This document shows positions 35,170 to 43,870 of a DNA stretch of 64,000 bases, piece by piece. A program made the position numbers and the translations under genes. The notes beneath the pieces were generated by a model that worked only from the letters and a program-made list of their open reading frames with translations, had not been told where the DNA came from and did no database searches. The stretch's first letter is position 1; each line of letters opens with the position of its first letter. This DNA comes from Ruminococcaceae bacterium UBA7212 (GTDB lineage: Bacteria; Bacillota; Clostridia; Oscillospirales; Acutalibacteraceae), in NCBI GenBank assembly GCA_002490525.1, contig DKUE01000005.1, positions 1-64,000 of the forward strand, read 5' to 3'.

Positions 35170-36042
35170 TTACATAAAAATATTTGAATTGAAATTGTGC
35201 GTAAAAATCAATGCATCCTCATCAGGGTCTCGATAAAACCCTTTTCTGTGCCCGCATTTTGAAAATTCGAGCTTTTCGTACAGACGGATTGCTTTCTGAT
35301 TGCTTTCCCGAACCTCTAAAGTTACAAATTCCGCATTCTCCTTTTTGGAAACAGAAAGCAAATAGGACAAGAGCAGTTCACCGATTCCCTTTTGTCTGTG
35401 GGTCGGTAAAACAGCGATATTCGTAATATAAACTTCACCCGAGACGTTGTTGGCTCCAATGTAAGCCACCGTCTTTTCTTCCGATACTGCGACAAAAAAT
35501 CTGGCTGTTGGATTCTCGATTCCCTCTAATAATCCTTCCGGCGTCCACGGGTGTGCAAAACAAGTTTTTTCAATCTTTGCCACCGCCTCCACATCTGCGC
35601 CCTTCATTGTACGTGGTGGATAACAGCAGAATACGAAAGAAAAAATCTCGTCAAAATGCGAAACTATTTGCGCCGCAGTCGATTGATATACTGCCAAATT
35701 CCCCATATACGGGTCGGTGACGTTCAAAACCATAATCTTATCCGATTCGGTATACTGTCGCAAAACCGCCGCATGCGAGGCAGTCATACATATGAAATAC
35801 GTGTCTTTCTCAAAATCGTATTGTGTAAGTGCATTGGCGCGGTGCGCAGAGATGTCTGCGCCTAAACTCTGTGCCGCAGCTACGGCATTGTCCGAAGGCG
35901 GCAATCCGACTGCCGCCGCCAAACCTGCACTTTTGACAGAAATAAAGCCTAAATCCCGTTCACAAAGATATTTCCGAAACAGACCTTCCGCCATCGGACT
36001 GCGGCAAGTATTGCCTGTACAAATAAAAATAATTTTTTTCAT
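35170..36042 (-). CDS. Fusion of YwlE-type phosphatase and RimI-type acetyltransferase
   Basis: A 290-residue two-domain protein. Residues 1-135 are a low-molecular-weight phosphatase: C8-X5-R14-Ser loop in 'FICTGNTCRSPMAEG' and general acid Asp110 in 'TDPYMGN'. The Thr before Cys13 is the feature that marks protein-arginine phosphatases such as YwlE, where tyrosine phosphatases have Ile. Residues from about 147 are GNAT: 'EKTCFAHPWTPEG', acetyl-CoA loop 'RQKGIGELLLS' and 'IRLYEKLEF', matching RimI, which acetylates ribosomal protein S18. No ribosome site precedes the second domain, so it is one polypeptide. It starts 12 bp after polA. Confidence 0.88.
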   Translation of the reverse strand: MKKIIFICTGNTCRSPMAEGLFRKYLCERDLGFISVKSAGLAAAVGLPPSDNAVAAAQSLGADISAHRANALTQYDFEKDTYFICMTASHAAVLRQYTESDKIMVLNVTDPYMGNLAVYQSTAAQIVSHFDEIFSFVFCCYPPRTMKGADVEAVAKIEKTCFAHPWTPEGLLEGIENPTARFFVAVSEEKTVAYIGANNVSGEVYITNIAVLPTHRQKGIGELLLSYLLSVSKKENAEFVTLEVRESNQKAIRLYEKLEFSKCGHRKGFYRDPDEDALIFTHNFNSNIFM

Positions 36043-36054
36043 CTTTATGCCTTT

Positions 36055-38625
36055 TTATGCCTTTGCATCATACCATGTTTTACCGATGTTCGCATCACTT
36101 TTCAAACGCACCTTCATTCGGCAAGCATTTTCCATTTCTTCCGACACAATTTTTGCCGCCTTTTGAATTTCCGATTCCGGCGCCTCGACAATCAATTCAT
36201 CGTGTACCTGCAAAATCAGCTTTGCCTGCATGTTTTCTTCCTGCAATCGGCGGTAAACACGAATCATTGCAATTTTTATTATATCTGCCGCCGTGCCCTG
36301 AATCGGCATATTTCGTGCCACACGCTCACCGAAAGCGCGCAGCATTGCGTTTGAGGATGCGAGCTCCGGTAAGTATCTGCGGCGTTCAAAAAGCGTTTTT
36401 ACATATCCATCCTTTTTTGCCTGTTCCACAATCTCTTTCATGTATCTGTCTACACCTGCATAGTGATGCAGATAATCCTTGATATATCTGTCTGCCTCCG
36501 CACGCGTCACGCCGATGTCCTTACTCAAAGAAAATGCCCCGATACCATATACGATACCGAAATTCACAGCCTTTGCACGGCTGCGCATCAACGGGGTAAC
36601 CATTTGTGGCGGCATTTTAAAGACCTGCGATGCCGTAACGGTATGAATATCCGTTTCCTCGTTAAACGCTTCAATCATAGCGGTATCTTCTGCGATGTCC
36701 GCTAATACACGCAGTTCAATTTGAGAGTAGTCCGCATCCACAAACAGATTTCCGTCAGCCGCCATGAAAAACTTTCGCATTTCCCGTCCCAATTCCTGCC
36801 GAACAGGAATGTTTTGCAGGTTCGGTTCTGTAGAAGAAATTCTGCCCGTTCTCGTTTCGGTTTGATTAAAACAGGAGTGAATGCGGCCATCGGCACCGAT
36901 TACCTTCAGCAGGCCGTCACAATAGGTAGACTTTAACTTCGAAAGTGTACGGTATGCCAGTATATACCGAACGATTTCATAATCATCCGCCAATCCCTCT
37001 AGCACCTCGGCATTAGTTGAATACCCTGTTTTGGTCTTTTTCTTTGTCGGGATTTGTAGCTTTACAAATAAAATCTCCCCAAGCTGTTTGGGCGAATTGA
37101 TATTAAATTCTTCACCCGCAAGGGAGTAAATGGAGTTTTGCAATCGGGCAATTTTACCGCTGAGCATTTCGGAAAATGCCGTAATTCCCGCTTTATCTAC
37201 CAATATACCGACACATTCCATAGAAGCCAGCACCTCGGCTAAGGGGATTTCCATTTCCGTAAGCAGGGCGCTTTGCCCGTTCAATTGCAATCTCGCAGAA
37301 ATTTTATCACAAAGCACTTCCAAATTTGCACAGTCGGCGGCTTTGGAATCATCCACGTCCGTCTCATTGCACACGGGACAGTATTCCTGAATCAAACGTC
37401 CAAGTGCATAATCCTTCGCAGAAGGGTTTAACAAATATGCGCCAAGCGCAATATCCATTTTAATATTTTTCGCCTGCACGCCGCACTCCATGGCATAGGC
37501 AAATACTTCTTTAGAGGAATAGACATACTTCTCTGTGCCGGGGTCTGCCAACAGTTCTAAAAAACATGCGTGTTGTGCCGCATCTGCTAAATCTGCCTTT
37601 ACAACTGCACCTTCCGCCTGAAAATACACAGAATTATTTTCAAGCCGGAAAAACGCTTTCTTGTTCCGCAAAACCGCTTCTTTCGCATGCAACCCGAATG
37701 TCAGCGGCAATTTTTGACTGTGTACTTGTGAATCTGTAAGCGTGACGGCGGCTGACTCTGCGGGTAAATGCAGTTTTTCGAGAATTTTAAACATTTCCAG
37801 AGATATCAGCAATGCCGTTGCGGCGGAAACATCCGCTGCACCCTTTGCATAATGCAGAATATCTGTGTCAATCGGCACATCCAGTTTAATTGTACCAAGC
37901 TGATAACTTAAATATGCCGAATCTTTCCCCGCGGCAAGCTTTTGCCGTACACCCGGCTTGATGTCAATCGCATCTAAATTTGCATATATTTCATCGACGG
38001 AATGAAAACGTATAATCAAATCCTCCGCCGTTTTTTTTCCGATACCTGCAACACCCGGGATATTATCAGAACTGTCACCCATTAACGCTTTAATATCAAT
38101 CATTTGCTTTGGCACAACACCGTATTCCGCCTGTATGCGTTCCATGTCATATACATTGGTTTCGGGTCTGCCCATTTTAGTAGAGGCGAGCAATACACAA
38201 ACATTCTCACGCACCAACTGCAAGCTGTCACGGTCGCCTGTCGCAATAAAACACTGATTTTCTTTTTTCGTACCGGCGGCAAGCGTCCCGATTAAATCGT
38301 CCGCTTCAACCCCCTCTTTCATCACCAGCGAATAACCAAGAGCGGTAAGCAATTCTTTTAGAATCGGCACCTGCTCGGCGAGTTCAGGCGGCATTCCCTT
38401 CCGATTGGCTTTATAACCGTCATACATTTTGTGCCGAAAGGTCGGCGCCTTTAAATCGAATGTCACCGCAACCGCATCCGGCTTTACATCTTCTTCTAAT
38501 TTTAAAAGGATATTCATAAATCCGTAAATGGCGTTCGTAAAACGACCGTCTTTTGTGGTTAAAAGCTTAATGCCGTAAAATGCACGGTTCAAAATACTGT
38601 TGCCGTCAAGTATCAATAATTTCAT
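36055..38625 (-). CDS. polA: DNA polymerase I
   Basis: Repair and Okazaki-fragment polymerase, 856 residues. Residues 1 to about 285 form the 5'-3' flap nuclease ('DGNSILNRAFYG', 'TGDRDSLQLV', 'KALMGDSSDNIPGV'). The middle region keeps the 3'-5' exonuclease fold but lacks the first Asp-X-Glu pair ('FRLENNSVYF' in its place), so proofreading is probably lost, as in Taq and Bst enzymes. Polymerase motifs 'DADYSQIELRVLA' and 'LILQVHDELIVEAP' are intact. GGAG 6 nt before the ATG at 38625 sets the start over an upstream TTG. Confidence 0.96.
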   Translation of the reverse strand: MKLLILDGNSILNRAFYGIKLLTTKDGRFTNAIYGFMNILLKLEEDVKPDAVAVTFDLKAPTFRHKMYDGYKANRKGMPPELAEQVPILKELLTALGYSLVMKEGVEADDLIGTLAAGTKKENQCFIATGDRDSLQLVRENVCVLLASTKMGRPETNVYDMERIQAEYGVVPKQMIDIKALMGDSSDNIPGVAGIGKKTAEDLIIRFHSVDEIYANLDAIDIKPGVRQKLAAGKDSAYLSYQLGTIKLDVPIDTDILHYAKGAADVSAATALLISLEMFKILEKLHLPAESAAVTLTDSQVHSQKLPLTFGLHAKEAVLRNKKAFFRLENNSVYFQAEGAVVKADLADAAQHACFLELLADPGTEKYVYSSKEVFAYAMECGVQAKNIKMDIALGAYLLNPSAKDYALGRLIQEYCPVCNETDVDDSKAADCANLEVLCDKISARLQLNGQSALLTEMEIPLAEVLASMECVGILVDKAGITAFSEMLSGKIARLQNSIYSLAGEEFNINSPKQLGEILFVKLQIPTKKKTKTGYSTNAEVLEGLADDYEIVRYILAYRTLSKLKSTYCDGLLKVIGADGRIHSCFNQTETRTGRISSTEPNLQNIPVRQELGREMRKFFMAADGNLFVDADYSQIELRVLADIAEDTAMIEAFNEETDIHTVTASQVFKMPPQMVTPLMRSRAKAVNFGIVYGIGAFSLSKDIGVTRAEADRYIKDYLHHYAGVDRYMKEIVEQAKKDGYVKTLFERRRYLPELASSNAMLRAFGERVARNMPIQGTAADIIKIAMIRVYRRLQEENMQAKLILQVHDELIVEAPESEIQKAAKIVSEEMENACRMKVRLKSDANIGKTWYDAKA

Positions 38626-38827
38626 ATGTCGCTCCAAAACTAAAAAATAAAACCATTATGCAAACCATCCGTTATCTGCATCCACAACTTTTCCGTATGT
38701 TGAAATTTTTTGTCAGCCTGCGCTGCAACGAATTTCACCACAGTCTTTCTCAAGACGTGGAACAGCATTTCAGTGTTACAAATAGAATATAGCATATTTT
38801 TCGTGAAAATGCACGAGAAATTTAAAG

Positions 38828-38856
38828 TTGCCGCAAAAAATAAAGTGTGTTATACT
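38828..38856 (+). promoter_or_regulatory. Promoter of dusB
   Basis: TTGCCG (38828-38833), 17-bp spacer, TATACT (38851-38856), about 25 bp before the dusB start. Confidence 0.65.
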
Positions 38857-38885
38857 TTTTCATATTTATCAAATAAGGTGTTTTT

Positions 38886-39857
38886 ATGAAAATCGGAAAT
38901 TTGGAAATAGAAGGTTATGCGGCGCTCGCACCCATGGCGGGTGTTGCAGACAGAGCCTTCCGAGAGCTTTGCGTCGGATACGGTGCTGCCTATGTCGTTT
39001 CTGAAATGATTAGCTCCAAAGGGGTTTCCATGGGAGATAAAAAATCCAAAGCGCTTATGCAGCTTTCCGCCGCGGAACGTCCTGCAGGTGTGCAAATTTT
39101 CGGCAGTGACCCCGAGGTAATGGCAAATTCCGTAAAATCGGTTTTGGCTGTACAGCCGCAGTTTATTGATATTAACATGGGGTGTCCCGCGCCGAAAATT
39201 GCGGGCAACGGCGGCGGAGCGTCTTTAATGCGTGACCCGATACTGGCTGAAAAAATTGTAAACGCCGTTAAAAAGGTCTGCGGTGACATCCCCGTCACTG
39301 TAAAAATCCGCAGCGGGTGGGATGATATGCACATAAATGCGGGTGAAGTGGCAAAACGCGCCGAAAATGCGGGTGCATCGGCAATCACCGTACACGGCAG
39401 AACCAGACAGCAAATGTATGCGCCCCCCGTAAACCGCGACATCATCGCCGAAGTAAAAAAATCTGTTTCCATCCCCGTGATTGGAAACGGAGATATTACA
39501 GACGGTATAAGTGCCGCCGAAATGCTGGAATCTACAAACTGCGATTTTCTGATGATTGGACGCGGCGCACTCGGCCGTCCGTGGATTTTCCAACAAATCA
39601 ATGCGTATCTCTCTGACGGAAGGATTCTTCCGGAGCCGCCCGTTTCAGAACGTATGCACATTATGTGCCGCCATATACAAATGATTTGTGCCTATAAAGG
39701 CGATCGTATCGGCATTCACGAGGCCAGAAAACATGCCGCATGGTATACAAAAGGTATTCATGGCGCGGCAGCATACCGCAGACAACTCGGTCAATTGGAA
39801 AGCACGGCTCAGCTGGAAGAAATTGCATACAAAATCTGTTTGGAAAATCAAATATAA
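38886..39857 (+). CDS. dusB: tRNA-dihydrouridine synthase
   Basis: FMN enzyme reducing specific uridines in tRNA D-loops. The 323 residues form a TIM barrel ('LAPMAGVADRAFRELC', 'INMGCPAPKI' with catalytic Cys, 'VKIRSGWDD', 'ITVHGRTRQQMY', 'IGNGDI', 'LMIGRGALGRPWIF') and a C-terminal helical tRNA-binding part. AAGGTG precedes the ATG. Single-gene transcript bounded by hairpins. DusB is the most common form in Firmicutes; the exact target uridine is inference. Confidence 0.95.
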   Translation: MKIGNLEIEGYAALAPMAGVADRAFRELCVGYGAAYVVSEMISSKGVSMGDKKSKALMQLSAAERPAGVQIFGSDPEVMANSVKSVLAVQPQFIDINMGCPAPKIAGNGGGASLMRDPILAEKIVNAVKKVCGDIPVTVKIRSGWDDMHINAGEVAKRAENAGASAITVHGRTRQQMYAPPVNRDIIAEVKKSVSIPVIGNGDITDGISAAEMLESTNCDFLMIGRGALGRPWIFQQINAYLSDGRILPEPPVSERMHIMCRHIQMICAYKGDRIGIHEARKHAAWYTKGIHGAAAYRRQLGQLESTAQLEEIAYKICLENQI

Positions 39858-39918
39858 CCATAGCGCATGCGCTATGGTTAAGCAAACAAGCAGCAGTATT
39901 TATTTTTACTGCTGCTTG
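39857..39918. terminator. Two hairpins after dusB
   Basis: AACCATAGCGC/GCGCTATGGTT is a perfect loop-poor palindrome at 39857-39880. A second stem CAAGCAGCAGTA/TACTGCTGCTTG-like lies at 39887-39918. Neither has a long T-run; they separate dusB from convergent spo0A. Confidence 0.6.
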
Positions 39919-39981
39919 TCATATATACCCTCAATAACAGTATAGTTTCATCACATTTGCAATGAAAAAATAAAAAAACGG

Positions 39982-40764
39982 TTAAGATATTTTCAGCTGT
40001 AACCGCAGTTTATCGCTGATCATGGCAATAAATTCCGAATTTGTAGGCTTACCGCGCGTATTTTGAATCGTATATCCGAAATACGAACTGAGTACGTCTA
40101 CATCTCCCCTGTCCCATGCGACCTCAATCGCATGGCGAATTGCGCGTTCCACTCTTGAAGAAGTCGTAGCAAAATGCTTTGCGACTGTCGGGTACAAAAC
40201 CTTTGTAACCGAATTCATCATTTCCGTATCGTTAATGGAAAGAATAATCGCTTCACGCAAATACTGATACCCTTTAATGTGTGCAGGCACACCGATTTGA
40301 TGCATAATATCGCTGACCAACACCTCTAAATCCGAACTGTTCATGCGCACGGCGTTTCCATATGTATCTGTTTTGTCACTCCCGTTCTGTTTCCACCCGG
40401 TCATCAACATAATACGCTCTGCCATCATACTGATGTCAAACGGCTTTAGAAAGTAATAATCGGCACCCGCCATTAACACTTCATTTTCAAAACGCTGATT
40501 ATCCACACCGGAAATCACCATAATCAGCGGCTTTTTTCGGTTAGATGCAGAAATTTGCTGTAAAACCCCGAGTGCATCGGTAGACGCCATAATGGCATCC
40601 ATAACCAACACATCCGGTTTTTCGCTTTCCAGCAAACGAAGAACCTCCGCGCCGTTCTTCGCCGCCAGCTTTACTTCAAAGCCATATGACTTTAACACTG
40701 CTGTACAGTGTTTACCGAAATCATTCGCCTCTTCCGTAAACAAAATTTTTAGTGTTTTCTCCAT
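39982..40764 (-). CDS. spo0A: Sporulation master regulator Spo0A
   Basis: Response regulator that starts sporulation when phosphorylated. The 260-residue product has a receiver domain with phospho-acceptor Asp56 ('DVLVMDAIM'), Lys of the 'YFLKPFD' switch, and the Spo0A-specific C-terminal DNA-binding domain ('[16 protein letters not shown]', '[32 protein letters not shown]'). The frame is open 69 codons further, but GGAGGT 7 nt before the ATG at 40764 fixes the start. It has its own sigma-A promoter and lies downstream of spoIVB, the usual order in spore formers. Confidence 0.98.
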   Translation of the reverse strand: MEKTLKILFTEEANDFGKHCTAVLKSYGFEVKLAAKNGAEVLRLLESEKPDVLVMDAIMASTDALGVLQQISASNRKKPLIMVISGVDNQRFENEVLMAGADYYFLKPFDISMMAERIMLMTGWKQNGSDKTDTYGNAVRMNSSDLEVLVSDIMHQIGVPAHIKGYQYLREAIILSINDTEMMNSVTKVLYPTVAKHFATTSSRVERAIRHAIEVAWDRGDVDVLSSYFGYTIQNTRGKPTNSEFIAMISDKLRLQLKIS

Positions 40765-40796
40765 AAAAACAACCTCCAATATTTTATTTCTGCCAT

Positions 40797-40825
40797 ATTT
40801 TACCATATAAGTTATTTTTTGGCAA
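40797..40825 (-). promoter_or_regulatory. Sigma-A promoter of spo0A
   Basis: Minus strand TTGCCA (40820-40825), 17-bp spacer, TAAAAT (40797-40802), about 33 bp before the ATG. No clear 0A box or sigma-H box was found by eye. Confidence 0.75.
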
Positions 40826-40884
40826 TCCTTTTTTGTAATTTTATTATCTTTTTTCAGAAAAACACAAGAAACCTTTAGGAAAAC

Positions 40885-40922
40885 GAGGGATATATAAACG
40901 GGTTTTCGTTTATATATCCCTC
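40885..40922 (-). terminator. Terminator of spoIVB
   Basis: 16-bp perfect stem GAGGGATATATAAACG and complement around a 6-nt loop, ending in TTTT-CC on the minus strand. It lies 5 bp past the spoIVB stop and isolates spo0A transcription. Confidence 0.9.
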
Positions 40923-40927
40923 TCTGT

Positions 40928-42172
40928 TTAAGAAACCTTTTGCAGCAATGCGGATTCAACCTCTTTTGCATTGTTTAACATCGTTTCGGCAAAAATACCG
41001 TACCCCTGCAATGCATTGTTGACGAATACATGGGTTACCGCACCGACAAGCATGCCGTTTTGCACAATCGGACTGCCGCTCATTCCTTGAATAATGCCGC
41101 CCGTTTTTGCAATTAAAGTGCTGTCTGTTACTTCAATAATCATATTTTTACCGTTCTCATCAGAATTCGGGTAAATTTTTGTGATTTGAACATCATAATA
41201 ATGCGGTCCTGTCTCGTCTACAGTTGAAAGAATTTGTGCGTACCCGGTTTTCACCTCATTTTTAGTAGCCACCGGCAAAGGCACAGCGGTTTTGTCAAAG
41301 CTTGTTAATGTTCCGTATACACCGGTTTGTTTATTATCATACAACTCGCCGATGTTCTTGTCTTGGAACACACCGCAAAGCTCACCTGTGATACCGGGAC
41401 TTCCCTTATAGCATCCACTGATTTCGGTTTGCACGGCAACTCCGTTTTGAAACGGCATAATCTTGCCTGTGTCAATATCACAAATGGCATGACCCAAACC
41501 GCCGAACACACCTGTTTCGGGATTGTAAAAGGTCATTGTGCCGACACCCGCAGTGCTGTCACGTACCCATAAGCCCGCTTTTTTGATATGCTCATTTTGT
41601 GAATACGCTAATTGCAGCTGCACGGTCATTTCTTTGCCATCGCGTCGTGCACATATTTTGGCAGTATCCCCGGCATTTTTAATCGCATCTGTCAGCTGTA
41701 TTGTTTTAGAAACCGGTTGGTCATTTACAGAAACAATTACATCGCCGACCTTCAGCCCTGCTTCTTTCGCAGGATTTATTGCACCGTTGTCTGTAAAAAC
41801 ATCATCCATACCGACAATCAAAACGCCGTCTGTAAAGATCTTCACGCCGAAAATATCGCCGCTGGGCACAACATACTGTCTTTTTTCTACCGTAACCGTA
41901 GAGGATTTCACGGGAATTGTATTCAGAACGGAAATATTTACCGTATAACTCGCGTCTCCGTTTGCTGCGTACATAGCATTGGAATTTGCTGAACGCACAG
42001 CATCCGATTTCTGCGAATTCGACAACGAGTAAATAGCAGTTCCATGCAGTTCTTCATTTTCGATTAAATGAATACTGTCCGGAAAATGCTTTTCGCCCAA
42101 AAATACAAACACAAAAATAACAGAGGCAATTCCCAGTCCCAAAAGGCTGAAAAATTTGAAAAGCTTCTTCAT
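40928..42172 (-). CDS. spoIVB: SpoIVB serine peptidase
   Basis: Forespore-secreted S55 peptidase that triggers pro-sigma-K processing. The 414 residues have an N-terminal signal anchor (about 5-25), a PDZ domain (about 110-190, with '[18 protein letters not shown]'), then the peptidase: His in '[17 protein letters not shown]' and Ser in '[21 protein letters not shown]'. It is followed by a strong terminator and then spo0A. Confidence 0.97.
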   Translation of the reverse strand: MKKLFKFFSLLGLGIASVIFVFVFLGEKHFPDSIHLIENEELHGTAIYSLSNSQKSDAVRSANSNAMYAANGDASYTVNISVLNTIPVKSSTVTVEKRQYVVPSGDIFGVKIFTDGVLIVGMDDVFTDNGAINPAKEAGLKVGDVIVSVNDQPVSKTIQLTDAIKNAGDTAKICARRDGKEMTVQLQLAYSQNEHIKKAGLWVRDSTAGVGTMTFYNPETGVFGGLGHAICDIDTGKIMPFQNGVAVQTEISGCYKGSPGITGELCGVFQDKNIGELYDNKQTGVYGTLTSFDKTAVPLPVATKNEVKTGYAQILSTVDETGPHYYDVQITKIYPNSDENGKNMIIEVTDSTLIAKTGGIIQGMSGSPIVQNGMLVGAVTHVFVNNALQGYGIFAETMLNNAKEVESALLQKVS

Positions 42173-42247
42173 TTTTCACCTCCGCACGCGGTTAACACCG
42201 CCTTAATACTCTATGTCTTTTTTAAATTTTTATTTGCGGAAAAAATA

Positions 42248-42299
42248 AGACTTTACGGCTGTTTTCTCCGAGAATAGAATTCCCAAAACCGTAAAGTCT
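42248..42299 (-). terminator. Terminator of the dnaE-pfkA-aroK transcript
   Basis: 11-bp stem AGACTTTACGG/CCGTAAAGTCT with a long loop, followed on the minus strand by TTATTTTTT. It lies 12 bp past the aroK stop. Confidence 0.85.
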
Positions 42300-42311
42300 A
42301 TTTATACTTTC

Positions 42312-42815
42312 TTATTTATTTTTTAAAATTGCAATGATATTGCTGACTGCTTCTTCCGAAGAGCACCCATCCGCGTGCAATGTCATGTCCGCATATTTTT
42401 GATAATACGGCAGCCGCTCGAAATAAATTTCATCAATGCTTTGTGCTTTATCTGCCGCTACCCCGCGTGTTTTGATATTATATAAGCGCTGTTTCACCGT
42501 TTGCAAAGAAACATCCAAAAAAACCACTGTGCCGTTTTTCTTTAGTTTTTGCATAGCCGCATCGCGGAATACCACACTGCCGCCTGTCGCAATCACTGCA
42601 TTTTGACAATCCATAGCCAAAACCGCAGCACACTCTGCATCCAAAAAAAAATCAATTCCGTCTGTATCAATGATTTCCTGTAGCAGTCGCTTTTCGCGCT
42701 GCTGAATCAGCAGATCGGTGTCCACAAAGCCGACACCAAGCGTTTTCGCCAAAATGACACCGACAGTGCTTTTACCTGCGGCAGGCATGCCGATTAAAAC
42801 AATATTATTGTGCAT
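42312..42815 (-). CDS. aroK: Shikimate kinase
   Basis: Phosphorylates shikimate in aromatic amino acid synthesis. The 167-residue product has Walker A 'GMPAAGKSTVG', shikimate-site Asp in 'FVDTDLLI', the 'VIATGGSVVF' loop and the lid Arg in 'TRGVAAD'. The second Asp/Arg pair of the binding site ('FFLDAE' instead of Phe-Arg-X-X-Glu) is altered, so activity should be checked. Its ATG overlaps the pfkA stop by one base. Confidence 0.88.
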   Translation of the reverse strand: MHNNIVLIGMPAAGKSTVGVILAKTLGVGFVDTDLLIQQREKRLLQEIIDTDGIDFFLDAECAAVLAMDCQNAVIATGGSVVFRDAAMQKLKKNGTVVFLDVSLQTVKQRLYNIKTRGVAADKAQSIDEIYFERLPYYQKYADMTLHADGCSSEEAVSNIIAILKNK

Positions 42816-43777
42816 CAGATTGAAATTTCGTGTGCAACTCTGTATAAATCCAAATCCAAAGACTTTGACATGTTGAGCGCTTCAAAAATATCGTAATCCA
42901 CAATATCGTCTTTCTGCATAGCAACAACACGATTGCCGATGCCCTGCTTCAAAAGTTCAACCGCTCGATAGCCCATTTGACTGCCGACAACTCTGTCGCG
43001 CACGGTAGGTGAACCGCCGCGCTGTACATGCCCGAGGATGGTTGCACGAGACTCGACACCGGTTTCAGACTCTATCCGCTTTGCCATCTCATCCACACCA
43101 CCGATACCCTCGGCAACAACAATAATGAAATGACGCTTGCCCGCCTTCTGTGTGCGCTGCATACGCTCAATAACATCTTTTTCAAAATCAAAATTAACTT
43201 CGGGAATTAAAATGGTAGTTGCACCGCAAGCAATGCCGGCATTCAAGGCTAGATAACCCGCACGACGCCCCATAACCTCCACCACAGAGCAACGGTCATG
43301 CGATTCGGAAGTATCACGCAGACGGTCTACCATTTCCATAACTGTATTCATAGCGGTATCATACCCAACGGTATAATCACAGCAAGCAATATCGTTATCA
43401 ATGGTGCCGGGGATTCCGACACAGGGTACGCCGTGCAAAGATAAATCCCGTGCACCGCGGAAAGAGCCGTCGCCACCGATAACCACGATGCCCTCCATGC
43501 CGACTTCCTTGCAAACATCCATTGCTTTCTGCATACCCGTTTCTGTTTTAAATTCGGGGCTTCTTGCGGAATAGAGAATTGTACCGCCGCGATTGATAAT
43601 ATTGGAAACACTGCGCAAATTCATTTCATACATATCGCCGTACATCAGACCGTTGTATCCACGGCGAATCCCCATGACGCGAAATCCGTTTTCACAACCG
43701 GAACGTACAACGGCGCGAATCGCCGCATTCATACCCGGCGCATCGCCGCCGCTTGTCAAAACACCGATGGTTTTCAT
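42815..43777 (-). CDS. pfkA: ATP-dependent 6-phosphofructokinase
   Basis: Commits fructose 6-phosphate to glycolysis. The 320-residue protein starts 'MKTIGVLTSGGDAPGMN', with ATP site 'VVIGGDGSFRGA', catalytic Asp in 'GIPGTIDNDI' and the effector-site 'GHVQRGGSPT'. Gly in GGDGS indicates ATP rather than pyrophosphate use. TGAGGTG sets the start at 43777, 14 codons inside the open frame. It follows dnaE by 93 bp, a gene order kept in many Firmicutes. Confidence 0.97.
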   Translation of the reverse strand: MKTIGVLTSGGDAPGMNAAIRAVVRSGCENGFRVMGIRRGYNGLMYGDMYEMNLRSVSNIINRGGTILYSARSPEFKTETGMQKAMDVCKEVGMEGIVVIGGDGSFRGARDLSLHGVPCVGIPGTIDNDIACCDYTVGYDTAMNTVMEMVDRLRDTSESHDRCSVVEVMGRRAGYLALNAGIACGATTILIPEVNFDFEKDVIERMQRTQKAGKRHFIIVVAEGIGGVDEMAKRIESETGVESRATILGHVQRGGSPTVRDRVVGSQMGYRAVELLKQGIGNRVVAMQKDDIVDYDIFEALNMSKSLDLDLYRVAHEISI

Positions 43778-43870
43778 ATTTTTCACCTCAAAAAAATCAT
43801 TCAGATTATAATGATACACAATTCTGCCGTAATGTCAAGAAAAACCAACAAATTTAACAAAAAAACAGAT

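Noticed and set aside
38626..38827. Small gene between polA and dusB
   Set aside because: Only short frames without ribosome sites; treated as promoter and leader sequence for the two divergent genes.
40765..40880. 0A box or sigma-H promoter for spo0A
   Set aside because: No convincing TGTCGAA-type box or sigma-H -35/-10 pair; only the sigma-A match is clear.
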